Source: Anderseniella sp963787895
GTDB lineage: Bacteria; Pseudomonadota; Alphaproteobacteria; Rhizobiales; Aestuariivirgaceae
Direction: 5' to 3'
NCBI GenBank assembly: GCA_963787895.1
Contig: CAWBEX010000001.1
Location: 434,001 to 498,000, forward strand
Length of the DNA: 64,000 nucleotides
A program made the translations under genes and the position numbers. Shown here in pieces: positions 34,644 to 44,325 of the stretch (within the stretch, counting starts at the first letter, position 1; each line of letters opens with the position of its first letter). The notes under the pieces were generated by a model. It ran no database searches, was not told the origin of the DNA, and was given only the letters and a program-made list of their open reading frames with translations.

Positions 34644-37229
34644 TCAGGCTATATTTTCTTTCACCGCTTCGGCAAGCTGCTTCAACGTAAAGGGTTTCGG
34701 CAGGAAGGCGAAATCTGACTGACCTTCCAGGTTCTTCTCGAATGCGTCCTCGGCATAGCCGGACACAAACACCACCCTGGTCTTCACACCGCGCTTGCGA
34801 AGTTCGCGCAACATACTCGGACCATCAAGTTCCGGCATAACCACGTCTGATACGATCAAGTCCGGTTCAGCTCCATACTCCTCAAGCACTGCCAGCGCCA
34901 CTTCGCCTGAATCAGCTTCAAGAACCGTGTACCCGCGAGACTCCAGCGCCCGCTTGGCAAACGAGCGCACAGCATCTTCATCCTCCACCAGCAAGATAGT
35001 GCCGCTGCCGGTCAGGTCCGTACCCTTGGCTTCACCCACCGATGCATCGGCGGTGCGCTTGGCCTCTTCCTCAGCTGTTTCGATATATTGCGGCAGATAC
35101 ACTTTGAACGTTGTGCCTTTGCCAAGTGCACTCTCACAGAAGATGAACCCGCCGGTCTGCTTGATAATGCCGTAAACAGTCGACAGCCCAAGCCCGGTGC
35201 CCTTGCCAACTTCCTTGGTCGAGAAGAACGGCTCATAGATTTTTTCCAGAACCTCTTGCGACATGCCGGTCCCGGTATCGGTAACTTCCAGCAACACATA
35301 GTCGCCCGCCGGCATCAGGTCAGGCAGGCTTGCATCCGTACCATCGTAGCGGATGTTGTACGTCTTCAAGGTCAGCGTGCCACCATCCAGCATGGCATCG
35401 CGAGCGTTCACACACAGATTGATGACCACCTGTTCGAACTGGTTGATGTCCACCTTGACCAGCGCCAGGTCACGCCCGTGCACAATCTTCAGTTCAACAA
35501 CCTCGCCCAATAGCCTCCCGAGCAGATTGCCAAGGTCTGACAGTACATCGGTCAGCGAAAGCACTTCTGGCCGCAAGGTCTGACGCCGCGAGAAAGCCAA
35601 CAGCTGGCGGACCAGGTTTGCGGCCCGGTTTGCGTTCTGCTTGATGTTCATGATGTCGGCGAACGATGGGTCCGTAGGCCTGTGCCTGGCAAGCAGCAGA
35701 TCGGAAAATCCGATTATCGCGGTAAGCACATTGTTGAAATCATGCGCCACGCCTCCGGCAAGCTGGCCAACCGCCTGCATTTTCTGGCTCTGCGCAAGCT
35801 GCACTTCAAGCGACGAATGCCGCGTTGTGTCGACCGCGAACACCATAACCGCACCTTCACCGCCGGTTTCATCGGCAACAAAGTAGAGCTGGCCGGACGC
35901 TTCACCCTTCACATCAAAATGTACGTCATTTGGCTCTGACGGCACCTTGCCAGCCGCAGCCTCGGCAATCAGCCCATTCACCATTTCCCGTTCATCTGGC
36001 TGCACAAGCTCAGCAAACTTGCCGCGACGCTTGGCCTTCGGCGCCATATCCAGGAAAGCGGCATTCATTGTCTCGATCGTGCCAGCGGAATTGATCTGCA
36101 CGATGCCAATCGGCAGCGAATTGAACAACCGGGAAATCTGCACCTGCGCTTCACCGGCATCCTTTTCGACCGCGAAATGGGCCCGCCTGTCGAGAACCAG
36201 GGTCCGCGATGGCTGCAACACCCCTTCACTGTCAAATTCACACCGGTGAACCACACGTGCGGGAATGGTTTCACCCGAGCGCGCAGTCAGATCCAGATCG
36301 AATACCTCGGTCACCGGCCGCCCAGGCTCCGGCTCTATGCCTGACAACAGCTTCGCACCGTTCTCAGACACGATATCAGCCAGCTTCAGACTGCCATCAG
36401 TTGTCGTCGCCAGATCAAGGTCCAGCCATTCAGCAAGTGTTGCGTTTATGTAGGCGATTGAGCCCTCGCCCGTTGTCGAGAAGAATCCGGCAGGTGCGTG
36501 ATCGAGGTAATTGATAATGTACTGAAGGTTCTCGAACGCATCTTCCTGAGAAGCTCGCGCGTCTGTTTCGTCAATAACACGCCAGACCGTATACGCCTGC
36601 CCGGCACCAACCTTGAGCGGCTTGACCAAAAGCCGCAACCAGGCTGCCTTGGTCTCACGGGCACCGGCGGCAGCTGACCCGGCCGACAACCGGAACTGCT
36701 CGGAAGCCTCCCGCCCCTCACGCGCGGCCTTCGACAACCTGTAAACGCGTTCCGAAACATCTGGATATCCGGAATAAAGCGTCTCAAGCCCGACCAGCCT
36801 CGACTGACCGGACTCCGATACGAGCCGCTGGTATGGTTCGTTGGAGTAGACGACGAGGCCGCGGGCATCTGACACAACGCACGGTTCACCCACAGCATCA
36901 AACAACCGGTCGAAGAATTCCTTCTGCCGCGGCGCACGTCCGAAGTGAACAAAGCCCGCCAGAGAGCCGAATATACCCAGCAGCCCCGCAAGTGACAGCA
37001 TCGCCAATGCCGCCACCACCACCTTGGGGACGATTTCACCAATATTGTGCACGGCGAAATACACGGCAACCGCCAGCACCACCGCCAGCAGCAGGCTGAG
37101 CACCGGGCGGCCTTCGCTTTGCGCTGGTCTGAGGTCTCTCACGCCAGTGTCTTGCCGGGCCGCCTGCTGCCCCGTGTCAGGCAGACCCGTTGAGTCTTCC
37201 TCATCGCTGCTTTGTTGCTCTTTGCTCAT
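34644..37229 (-). CDS. cckA: Hybrid sensor histidine kinase CckA
   Basis: An 861-residue hybrid kinase heading the CckA-ChpT-CtrA/CpdR phosphorelay that controls cell cycle and motility in Alphaproteobacteria. It has two N-terminal transmembrane helices (VLSLLLAVVLAVAVYFAV; VVVAALAMLSLAGLLGIFGSL), tandem PAS-like regions, the H-box AGGVAHDFNNVLTAIIGFSDLL, an ATPase domain (VINLCVNARDAM, VTDTGTGM, GLGLSTVYGIIKQTGG) and a C-terminal receiver with phospho-acceptor in DLIVSDVVMPELDG. Start codons at 37250 and 37268 are also in frame. It is divergent from fliO, as in other Rhizobiales. Confidence 0.95.
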   Translation of the reverse strand: MSKEQQSSDEEDSTGLPDTGQQAARQDTGVRDLRPAQSEGRPVLSLLLAVVLAVAVYFAVHNIGEIVPKVVVAALAMLSLAGLLGIFGSLAGFVHFGRAPRQKEFFDRLFDAVGEPCVVSDARGLVVYSNEPYQRLVSESGQSRLVGLETLYSGYPDVSERVYRLSKAAREGREASEQFRLSAGSAAAGARETKAAWLRLLVKPLKVGAGQAYTVWRVIDETDARASQEDAFENLQYIINYLDHAPAGFFSTTGEGSIAYINATLAEWLDLDLATTTDGSLKLADIVSENGAKLLSGIEPEPGRPVTEVFDLDLTARSGETIPARVVHRCEFDSEGVLQPSRTLVLDRRAHFAVEKDAGEAQVQISRLFNSLPIGIVQINSAGTIETMNAAFLDMAPKAKRRGKFAELVQPDEREMVNGLIAEAAAGKVPSEPNDVHFDVKGEASGQLYFVADETGGEGAVMVFAVDTTRHSSLEVQLAQSQKMQAVGQLAGGVAHDFNNVLTAIIGFSDLLLARHRPTDPSFADIMNIKQNANRAANLVRQLLAFSRRQTLRPEVLSLTDVLSDLGNLLGRLLGEVVELKIVHGRDLALVKVDINQFEQVVINLCVNARDAMLDGGTLTLKTYNIRYDGTDASLPDLMPAGDYVLLEVTDTGTGMSQEVLEKIYEPFFSTKEVGKGTGLGLSTVYGIIKQTGGFIFCESALGKGTTFKVYLPQYIETAEEEAKRTADASVGEAKGTDLTGSGTILLVEDEDAVRSFAKRALESRGYTVLEADSGEVALAVLEEYGAEPDLIVSDVVMPELDGPSMLRELRKRGVKTRVVFVSGYAEDAFEKNLEGQSDFAFLPKPFTLKQLAEAVKENIA

Positions 37230-37415
37230 GTGCCCCGTCGTGCAATCCATCGCAAGTGTGCGAATCACGCAGCAGTATAGTCAAATTGCGTCATGGATCA
37301 GCCCCAAACCGGGGCTACCATCAAAACGATATGACAGATTGCCCGCCGATTTCAGATTGCCGCGAATCGAATTGGCAGCAACAATGCGTGCACAACTCAG
37401 AGGCAGGGATACTGC

Positions 37416-37917
37416 ATGGAACTTTTAGAACCCTACAAGAACTTCATTTACCTCGCAGGCGTGGTCCTTGTCCTTCTCATATTGGCCTGGATGGTTATCC
37501 GCACCTTCGGCAAAGGCGTCAGAGCCAAACGGGGAGCGCGTCTTGGCATTTCCGAATACTATGAGGTGGACAAGTCCGAGATTCCTGGTGCTGCTTCGAC
37601 GCGACAATGTTGAACACCTTGTCCTTGTAGGAGGCAATCAGGACATCGTCATAGAAACTGGGATTGGAGCACAAGCCGCGGCAGAACGGGCACGCCCTGA
37701 GACAAGATTAAGTCCTGAAGACCTGGATATTGTGGGCAAGACCCCGTCAGCAACTCCCCTGCGTCCGGCAACCATGGAGCCTGAATTGTCTGCTTCGTCA
37801 CCTGAAGCAGGCATGCGCCCCATTTCTACCCGCGCAGCACCGCGTCCGCCCCTGTCTCCCGAGCAGGCATCAGACCGCACCCCCAATCTCAGGGCGGTTG
37901 AGCGCGACCCCATCTAG
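37416..37917 (+). pseudogene. fliO: FliO-like flagellar export protein, single frameshift
   Basis: Frame one gives an N-terminal membrane helix (FIYLAGVVLVLLILAWMVI) and RGARLGISEYYEVDKS, then stops at 37611-37613. Skipping one base at about 37577-37580 continues RFLVLLRRDNVEHLVLVGG and NQDIVIETGI to a stop at 37917, giving a full-length FliO-type protein of about 166 residues with a proline-rich tail. FliO assists assembly of the FliPQR export gate of the flagellum. A single extra base explains the break, so it may be a sequencing error. The soluble half has no start of its own at the junction. No other flagellar genes are in the window. Confidence 0.75.
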
Positions 37918-38084
37918 CAGGTCCACATTCCAGGATCTGCTTGAAACCCGCTGGAACCATGGTGGATCATGAATCCGAACCTGACACAGCAGGATGTCCG
38001 GCCGCACCACAAAGCAATCAGATGTGGCGCATTGCCCTGATTGTCAGCAATTGTTTGACAAACCCTGGAGGCAAACCGCTCGCG

Positions 38085-38501
38085 TCAATCGTCGCGATAC
38101 ACTTTCTCGCGCCGTTCGTGACGTTCCTGTGCCTCAACGGACAAGGTGGCAATCGGACGGGCATCTAGTCGGCGAAGCGAAATTGGCTCACCGGTCTCTT
38201 CACAATACCCGTATGTGCCATCCTCGATTCGCTTGAGAGCAGCCTCAATCTTGGAGATCAGCTTGCGCTGGCGGTCACGCGTGCGCAATTCCAGCGAGCG
38301 GTCAGTCTCCGTAGATGCGCGATCAGCAGCATCCGGAAGCACCAGATTTTCCTGCTGGAGATTGTTGAGGGTTTCGCGACTTTCGCGCAGAATGTCATCT
38401 TTCCATGCCAGCAATTTGGCACGAAAATACTCCTGCTGCCGTTCACTCATGAAAGGCTCTCTTTCCAATTTGGAAATTGAAATCGGCTTGTTTTCTCCCA
38501 T
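38085..38501 (-). CDS. dksA: RNA polymerase-binding transcription factor DksA
   Basis: A 138-residue DksA. The coiled coil (residues about 30-105) has the tip segment DAADRASTETDRSLELRTRDR, and the C-terminal finger is YGYCEETGEPISLRRLDARP, with only one cysteine, the form usual in Alphaproteobacteria. DksA inserts into the RNA polymerase secondary channel and works with ppGpp. The ATG at 38501 is favoured because GAGGA lies 9 bp upstream; ATG 38510 sits directly against it. The tail of the divergent intergenic region toward moxR is about 230 bp without another gene. Confidence 0.95.
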   Translation of the reverse strand: MGENKPISISKLEREPFMSERQQEYFRAKLLAWKDDILRESRETLNNLQQENLVLPDAADRASTETDRSLELRTRDRQRKLISKIEAALKRIEDGTYGYCEETGEPISLRRLDARPIATLSVEAQERHERREKVYRDD

Positions 38502-38732
38502 GGGATCCATTCCTCGTGATCAAACGCCAATCGACTCTAGGGCCTCTTTCGCGTGTCTATATCTCTACGCCACCACGGGTGCAACAAGTTATTGAAAACT
38601 TGAAACGTTCGTAACGTTATCAGCGCATGTAATACCGTCTGCGTGCCAATCCGGCCATTGCCTCTTGCCTGCATATCGGGCAAAAGACCCCCTTTCAAAC
38701 TAGGCCAGCAATCATCGGACCCGTCCCTGCTC

Positions 38733-39578
38733 ATGAAATTTGAAGGCACAACGAACTATATCGCGACAGAAGATCTGCGCGTCGCTGTCAATGCAGCCAT
38801 CGTCCTGGAACGCCCTCTGCTTATCAAGGGCGAGCCGGGCACCGGAAAGACGGTTCTCGCCCATGAAGTCGCCAAGGCCCTGGATACGCCACTGCTGGAG
38901 TGGCACATAAAGTCGACCACAAAGGCGCAACAGGGCCTGTATGAGTACGACGCCGTTTCCCGGCTGCGCGACAGCCAGCTGGGTGATGAGCGTGTCCATG
39001 ACATCCGCAACTACATCAAGCGCGGCAAGTTGTGGGAGGCATTCGCAGCCAAACAACGCTCTGTGCTGCTGATCGACGAGATCGACAAGGCCGATATCGA
39101 GTTTCCCAACGATCTTCTGCAGGAACTCGACCGAATGGAATTCAACGTCTACGAAACCGGCGAAACAGTTGCCGCCAGGCATCGCCCTGTCGTGATCATT
39201 ACGTCAAACAACGAGAAGGAATTGCCGGACGCCTTCCTGCGCCGCTGTTTTTTCCACTACATCAAGTTCCCGGATGCTGAAACCATGAAGGACATCATCG
39301 AGGTGCACTTCCCCGGGCTCAAGTCACGCCTGGTCAGCGAGGCACTCAACATCTTCTATGAGGTGCGCGAAGTACCAGGGTTGAAGAAGAAGCCGTCGAC
39401 TTCTGAATTGCTGGACTGGATCAAGCTGCTGCTCAACGAAGACGTCACACCGGAAATCCTGCGCCAGAAGGACCCGACCAAAGTTATCCCCCCGCTGCAC
39501 GGTGCACTACTGAAAAACGAGCAGGACGTAGCCCTGTTCGAGCGCCTTGCCTTCATGGCCCGGCGCGAGGGCCGCTAG
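38733..39578 (+). CDS. MoxR-type AAA+ ATPase
   Basis: A 281-residue AAA+ ATPase. Walker A is at residues 33-40 (GEPGTGKT), Walker B in VLLIDEIDKAD, sensor 1 in VVIITSNNEKELPDAF and the arginine finger region RRCFFHYIKFPD. MoxR proteins act as chaperones for metal-cofactor insertion or complex assembly, normally with a VWA protein encoded next door. Here the next gene is unrelated; a VWA gene of the matching type lies at 53002. ATG at 38733 is the family-typical start; a 30-residue extension is unconserved. Confidence 0.92.
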   Translation: MKFEGTTNYIATEDLRVAVNAAIVLERPLLIKGEPGTGKTVLAHEVAKALDTPLLEWHIKSTTKAQQGLYEYDAVSRLRDSQLGDERVHDIRNYIKRGKLWEAFAAKQRSVLLIDEIDKADIEFPNDLLQELDRMEFNVYETGETVAARHRPVVIITSNNEKELPDAFLRRCFFHYIKFPDAETMKDIIEVHFPGLKSRLVSEALNIFYEVREVPGLKKKPSTSELLDWIKLLLNEDVTPEILRQKDPTKVIPPLHGALLKNEQDVALFERLAFMARREGR

Positions 39579-39725
39579 TCTAACTGCCACCCGGCGACGT
39601 CCTCGAACACGTCCCTGACGGGTAAGAAATTGTTAAGGATAATCAATGGTGAACGCTTAGAACTATATTAACCACGTTCCTCCATGATGGCCTCAATCCA
39701 ATGTTTGTGATGCGAGGCAGTACTC

Positions 39726-40991
39726 ATGCGTTCCCGTTCCCTCATTCTAATGCTGGCACTTGCCGGCACCGCACTTTCAGGCTGTGCGTCCGGCTTTGAC
39801 GATGCATATGTCAACGCCTTTGACGCGACCCAGGGCCCAGGCGGCGACGGCCTGTCTGGTGACGAACCCAGTGGCGAAGACAATGGCGGCTCGCTTCCAG
39901 GAAGTGTAGGCGACACCTCTCTCGTGTTCACTGACGGATCACGCGTTGTAGACGGCACCGCCCGAACCAGCCTGACATTGAGCTATGATGCAGCCAATCC
40001 GGGCAACTATCTTGCTGCAGCAATCACTGTTGATCCGAAACAGGCCATCGGCTTTACCGGCCCGCAGACACTCGCTGTGTTCGAACAGCAGACAGTTAAC
40101 CCGGAGGTTGAAGACGTAAACCAGGCAGCGCAGGTGTATCTGCAGGATCACCGGGTCGATAACTCGGTATATTCCGAGTTCCGCCGTATCTCTCCCTCCC
40201 AGAACATAGATGTGGAGTTGCAGTACTGGGACTTCACCAACGGTGCTGGTACTGGAAACTATGTCGCCCACTTCCGCGACGCGAACCGCGATCAGGACTC
40301 CTGGTTCTTCGGAGCAGCCGCAGCAGCTGGCAGCCAGACAACCTCAGACCAGATTGCTGCACTGGGTGGAGCAACATTGAACTATGAAGGCAGCTATGTG
40401 GGCCAGGCCAAGACAAGCGGCTGGGGCCAGGCATCACGCTACCAGACACGCGATGGCGCATGGCGCGTTCAGGGCCATGCCTCGGTCGCACTCGATCTCG
40501 CCGCCAACCAGCTCAACGGCACTTTGACACCGCAGTTCTGGGAAAAATATGAAAGCGATGGCACCGTCGTACAGATCGACGTTCACCGTCAGGCAAACGA
40601 CGAGTACGTTGTAACTTCGGCCACAGCATATGACCCGGCAGACCCTGTACCTCCGATTGCCGGAGCAACAGACATTGCCGCCTTCCACAAGGCCCAGATC
40701 AAACTTCAAGGCGCTGTGACTGACAGCAGCATTGACGGCACCGCGACCGTTGTCGACAACGGCACCAATGGCGGTTGGGTGAACGGCGACCAGGCTTTGA
40801 GTGCCGCCACATACGGCGCCAATGCTGACGTGGTCACCGGCGTGTTCAGTGTCTACGCTGTCAAGCCTCTGCCGACAGGTGGTGATACCGGCTTGAACGA
40901 CGACCGGCGCGGTACTTTCGACCTGCAGGGCGGGTTCAGCGCATGCCAGGGTTGCGCAGGCATCATCGCGGTTCCTCCGGCTACGCCATGA
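39726..40991 (+). CDS. Surface lipoprotein, probable Slam (type XI secretion) cargo
   Basis: A 421-residue lipoprotein. The lipobox is LSGC with lipidated C20 (LALAGTALSGC). A glycine/aspartate/glutamate-rich linker follows (about residues 35-60), then a beta-rich region and a C-terminal barrel-like domain (KAQIKLQGAVTDSSIDGTA, NGGWVNGDQALSAATYG, VVTGVFSVYAVK) of the kind found in TbpB-like, Slam-dependent proteins. It is coupled by ATGA overlap to the Slam gene, the arrangement seen for cognate cargo and translocator. The ligand is unknown. Two cysteines in a CQGC motif lie close to the C terminus. Confidence 0.8.
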   Translation: MRSRSLILMLALAGTALSGCASGFDDAYVNAFDATQGPGGDGLSGDEPSGEDNGGSLPGSVGDTSLVFTDGSRVVDGTARTSLTLSYDAANPGNYLAAAITVDPKQAIGFTGPQTLAVFEQQTVNPEVEDVNQAAQVYLQDHRVDNSVYSEFRRISPSQNIDVELQYWDFTNGAGTGNYVAHFRDANRDQDSWFFGAAAAAGSQTTSDQIAALGGATLNYEGSYVGQAKTSGWGQASRYQTRDGAWRVQGHASVALDLAANQLNGTLTPQFWEKYESDGTVVQIDVHRQANDEYVVTSATAYDPADPVPPIAGATDIAAFHKAQIKLQGAVTDSSIDGTATVVDNGTNGGWVNGDQALSAATYGANADVVTGVFSVYAVKPLPTGGDTGLNDDRRGTFDLQGGFSACQGCAGIIAVPPATP

Positions 40992-42466
40992 TCCCAGCGG
41001 AAGTCACTACCGGCAACAAATCCGAGCGCGCCTTGCGGCGCGCTCTTCGCGTGAGCAGCGTACTTTTCATTGCCGCATTCGCCTTACCTGGCATTGCCAC
41101 ATTGACGGTTGCCGGCGAAAATCCCTCCCCTGACCAGATCCAGGCCAGTGCCGCGCAACAAGCCGCAGCAAATCAACATGGCGAAAAGTCCCTTAAGCTG
41201 TCAGTACCCGACAAAACCCGGCAGGAATTTGCTACGCTGCCTGAGGGCAAAAGGCTCAAGATCCTCGGTCGCCTGATCCGCTCCGGCCAACCGGATGCGG
41301 CAGAAATACTGCTGAACACTGCCCCATTTACCGGCCAGTTCGGCCAGAACCGCAATCTGTTCATCAAGGCGATGATAGAGCATCAACGCGGCAATGTTGA
41401 ACATGCCATCCGCATTTATCGCACCGTGCTGGCCAACGACCCCAAGCTGACAGCAGTAAGGGCCGAGCTTGCGCGCGCACTGTACGACAACAAGCAAGAC
41501 CGCAGCGCCATACACCACCTGTATCTTCTGCGCGCTTCAGCCGTCAACGAAACTGCCCGGCGCACATTTGACATTGCCATGCAGGCCATCGAGTCGCGCC
41601 GCACATGGACATTCAATGTCTGGGGTTCCATTGCACCGTCAACGAACTTCAACAACGGCACCTCCCTGGAGGTGATCAACGTTGGCGGTCTCGACTTCGA
41701 AGTCGGCAATCAGGCCAGGGAAAAATCCGGCATCGGCGTGCGTGGCGGCGGCAACATCAGCTACAACCACACGATTTCCAACGACATCAGCCTGATCGTC
41801 TCATCCGGCACCAATCTGGTGCAATACGACGACGTCCAGTTTGACCAGACCAGCCTCAATCAATCAGCGTTGCTGCGCTACCGCAAACCGGAATACTCCG
41901 TCGCTGCAGGCGTTTCGGCATCACAAGGCTGGTATGGTGAGGACGAATTTCTCTGGTCTGTGGGGCCGGAGATCATCGCCAGCTACATGGTTTCCCCCAA
42001 GGCACAGCTATATGCAAACCTGAGGCACCAGTGGAACACCTACGAGGCAGCGACCTACCGCAATGGCTGGACAACCAGCATCAATACCGAGCTGAAGTAC
42101 GCCCTGAACGACACCACGATACTTTATGTCAAAGCCGATGCAGGCCGGCAACAAACCAAGCGTGAACATCTGTCAAACTGGAATGGCGGCGGCGGTCTTG
42201 GGGTTTACCACGACTTGCCCGGAGGACTGACCGGCATGGTTGAAGGCTACGCAAACTATTCCGTGGGTGACGGCGACTATCCGCTGTTGGGCGCGGCGCG
42301 CGAACAGACCCGCGCTACCGGGCGCGTTACCCTCACCAAACGCGATTTCTACTGGCGCGGCCTTGCACCCCAGCTTGAGTACACCTACACACGCAACTTT
42401 TCCAACGACGCACTCAGCCGCTATGACTCGCATGGCCTGGCCCTGACCCTCACAAGGGCCTTTTGA
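40988..42466 (+). CDS. Surface lipoprotein assembly modifier (Slam, DUF560) outer-membrane protein
   Basis: A 492-residue outer-membrane protein. After a signal region (about residues 20-42, VLFIAAFALPGIATLTVAG) comes a periplasmic TPR-like part (AAEILLNTAPFTGQFGQNR, RAELARALYDNKQDRSAIHHL), then a C-terminal beta barrel from about residue 195 with alternating aromatic strands, ending ALTLTRAF with the terminal phenylalanine of barrel proteins. This is the architecture of Slam, which moves lipoproteins or soluble cargo across the outer membrane (type XI secretion). Start is the ATG overlapping the cargo stop. Confidence 0.85.
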   Translation: MIPAEVTTGNKSERALRRALRVSSVLFIAAFALPGIATLTVAGENPSPDQIQASAAQQAAANQHGEKSLKLSVPDKTRQEFATLPEGKRLKILGRLIRSGQPDAAEILLNTAPFTGQFGQNRNLFIKAMIEHQRGNVEHAIRIYRTVLANDPKLTAVRAELARALYDNKQDRSAIHHLYLLRASAVNETARRTFDIAMQAIESRRTWTFNVWGSIAPSTNFNNGTSLEVINVGGLDFEVGNQAREKSGIGVRGGGNISYNHTISNDISLIVSSGTNLVQYDDVQFDQTSLNQSALLRYRKPEYSVAAGVSASQGWYGEDEFLWSVGPEIIASYMVSPKAQLYANLRHQWNTYEAATYRNGWTTSINTELKYALNDTTILYVKADAGRQQTKREHLSNWNGGGGLGVYHDLPGGLTGMVEGYANYSVGDGDYPLLGAAREQTRATGRVTLTKRDFYWRGLAPQLEYTYTRNFSNDALSRYDSHGLALTLTRAF

Positions 42467-42520
42467 GACAGCCCGTTTCGCGCTAACAAGAGCCTCATCA
42501 AATTGGGGTATTGCGAGGCC

Positions 42521-43384
42521 ATGAAGTTTAACAGCGCAAAAGATTTGGAAAACTGGCCCTCGCGGGCCGTCACCATCATGGGCATGTCGGGTGTCGGCAA
42601 GACAACACTGGCAAACCTGCTGCGTGATGATGACTGGTTCCACTACTCGGTGGACTATCGCATCGGCACCCGCTACATGGGCGAGCATATCGTCGACAAC
42701 TTCAAGCACGAGGCGATGAAGAACCCGTTCCTGCGCGAGCTTCTGAAGACGGATTCAATCTACATCGCGTCAAACATCAGCTTCAACAACCTCGATCCAT
42801 TGTCCACCTACCTCGGCAAACCAGGCAACCCGGACAAGGGCGGCATTCCTTTTGCCGAATACAAGCGCCGTCAGGCCCAGCATCGTGAAGCTGAAAGGCG
42901 TGCACTCAAGGATGTGCCGCTTTTTATGGCGAAAGCTCGCGACATCTATGGCTATCAGCACTTCATCTGCGATTCCGGCGGATCATTGTGCGAGATCGTC
43001 GACCCTTCTGACCAGGCCGACCCGGTGCTGCAGACACTGTGCGACAATACGCTGATGCTATACATACGCGGCACCGAAGAACATGCCGCAGCCCTGGTCG
43101 AGCGGTTCTCCCAGGCACCAAAACCGATGTATTATCAGCCAGAATTTCTCGATGCGACCTGGGCTGCATTCAAGGCTGAATTCGGCGTTGCCAAGGACAA
43201 TGATGTAGATCCGGACCAGTTCATCGTCTGGGGTTTTGAAAAACTGCTGCACCATCGAATGCCGATCTATGAACAGATCGCCAGCTCCCGCGGTTATGTG
43301 GTGGAAATGAACGACATTCCACATGTGCGCGACGAGAAAGACTTCATGGAACTGCTGGCCCGCGCCATTGGCTCCAGACCCTGA
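42521..43384 (+). CDS. P-loop ATPase of unknown function, metA-linked
   Basis: A 287-residue cytosolic protein. The Walker A motif is at residues 21-29 (GMSGVGKTT) right after a VTIMG strand; FICDSGGSLCEIVDP near residue 150 may supply the Walker B/switch region. The rest (YRIGTRYMGEHIVDNFKHEAM; PIYEQIASSRGYVVEMNDIPHVRDEKDF) suggests a nucleoside-kinase-like P-loop fold, but I cannot assign a reaction. It lies 23 bp upstream of metA, and I recall similar ATPases beside metA in other Alphaproteobacteria. The ATG at 42521 gives a natural start; a TTG at 42503 is also in frame. Confidence 0.8.
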   Translation: MKFNSAKDLENWPSRAVTIMGMSGVGKTTLANLLRDDDWFHYSVDYRIGTRYMGEHIVDNFKHEAMKNPFLRELLKTDSIYIASNISFNNLDPLSTYLGKPGNPDKGGIPFAEYKRRQAQHREAERRALKDVPLFMAKARDIYGYQHFICDSGGSLCEIVDPSDQADPVLQTLCDNTLMLYIRGTEEHAAALVERFSQAPKPMYYQPEFLDATWAAFKAEFGVAKDNDVDPDQFIVWGFEKLLHHRMPIYEQIASSRGYVVEMNDIPHVRDEKDFMELLARAIGSRP

Positions 43385-43407
43385 ACACCTGGAGTACGCC
43401 CCAGACA

Positions 43408-44325
43408 ATGCCAATCAAGATTCCGACAAACCTGCCTGCCCGCACCACCCTTGAAAGAGAGGGGGTCATGGTCATGGATGATGACGAAGCCGCGCGTCAG
43501 GACATCCGGCCCCTGCGTATCGGCTTGCTGAACCTGATGCCCAACAAGCAGCGCACCGAGACACAGTTTGCAAGACTGTGCGGCGCTACGCCCCTGCAGG
43601 TGGAAATGACGCTGGTCAAGATGACCCACCACACCTCGAAACTCACAGCAGAAGAGCATATGCTCAATTTCTACCGCCCGTTCGAAGAGGTGCGCGAGGA
43701 GAAGTTCGACGGCTTCATAGTTACGGGAGCCCCGGTAGAGCTGCTCGAGTTTGAGGAGGTCACCTACTGGTCCGAGCTGCAACAGGTGTTTGACTGGTGC
43801 GATAGCCATGTGCACTCAACCATGCACATTTGCTGGGGTGCGCAAGCCGCCATACACCACTATCACGGTGTGCCCAAATATCCGCTGCAGAACAAGATGT
43901 TCGGCGTCTTCAGGCACCGCAACCTGAACAGGACATCACCCTATCTGCGCGGGTTCTCCGATGATTTTTCCGTTCCGGTTTCGCGCTGGACAGAGAACCA
44001 CAGACAGGATCTGCCAGCCGGGCAAAATCTCGAGGTGCTGATGGAATCTGACGAATCCGGTCTTTGCCTTGTCAACGACAAGCCCCGCCGGGCGCTCTAC
44101 ATGTTCAATCACATCGAGTATGACTCGACCACGCTGGCCGAAGAGTACCAACGCGATGTGGCAGCCAGCAAACCGATTCAAATTCCGCCAAACTACTTTC
44201 CAGGCAACGACCCTTCGAGAACGCCGGAAAACCGCTGGCGAAGCCATGCACACCTGCTGTTCGGCAACTGGATCAACGAAGTTTACCAACATACGCCCTA
44301 CGACATTGATGATATCGGCAAATGA
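43408..44325 (+). CDS. metA: Homoserine O-acyltransferase, predicted acetyl-CoA-specific
   Basis: A 305-residue MetA, the first committed enzyme of methionine synthesis. Catalytic C142 is in HICWGAQAA; the substrate-binding stretches MPNKQRTETQFARL and NHIEYDS are intact. Position 111 is glutamate (GAPVELLEF). In the Bacillus cereus enzyme the equivalent glutamate gives acetyl-CoA use, whereas E. coli has glycine and uses succinyl-CoA, so this enzyme is predicted to make O-acetylhomoserine. The gene overlaps the MaoC-like gene by ATGA. No SAM riboswitch was recognised in front of it. Confidence 0.95.
   Translation: MPIKIPTNLPARTTLEREGVMVMDDDEAARQDIRPLRIGLLNLMPNKQRTETQFARLCGATPLQVEMTLVKMTHHTSKLTAEEHMLNFYRPFEEVREEKFDGFIVTGAPVELLEFEEVTYWSELQQVFDWCDSHVHSTMHICWGAQAAIHHYHGVPKYPLQNKMFGVFRHRNLNRTSPYLRGFSDDFSVPVSRWTENHRQDLPAGQNLEVLMESDESGLCLVNDKPRRALYMFNHIEYDSTTLAEEYQRDVAASKPIQIPPNYFPGNDPSRTPENRWRSHAHLLFGNWINEVYQHTPYDIDDIGK

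Noticed and set aside
37941..38236. Short plus-strand frames between fliO and dksA, one with a CPDC motif
   Set aside because: They overlap the dksA 3' end, are in conflicting frames and lack ribosome sites; a single CxxC is not enough.
39579..39725. Fur- or Irr-like box before the Slam cargo gene
   Set aside because: GGATAATCAAT and TTAGAACTATATTAA resemble parts of such boxes, but neither matches a full consensus.
42467..43407. SAM-II or other SAM riboswitch for metA
   Set aside because: The 23-bp gap before metA is too short, and the 54-bp gap before the ATPase gene shows no riboswitch-like pairing or conserved core.
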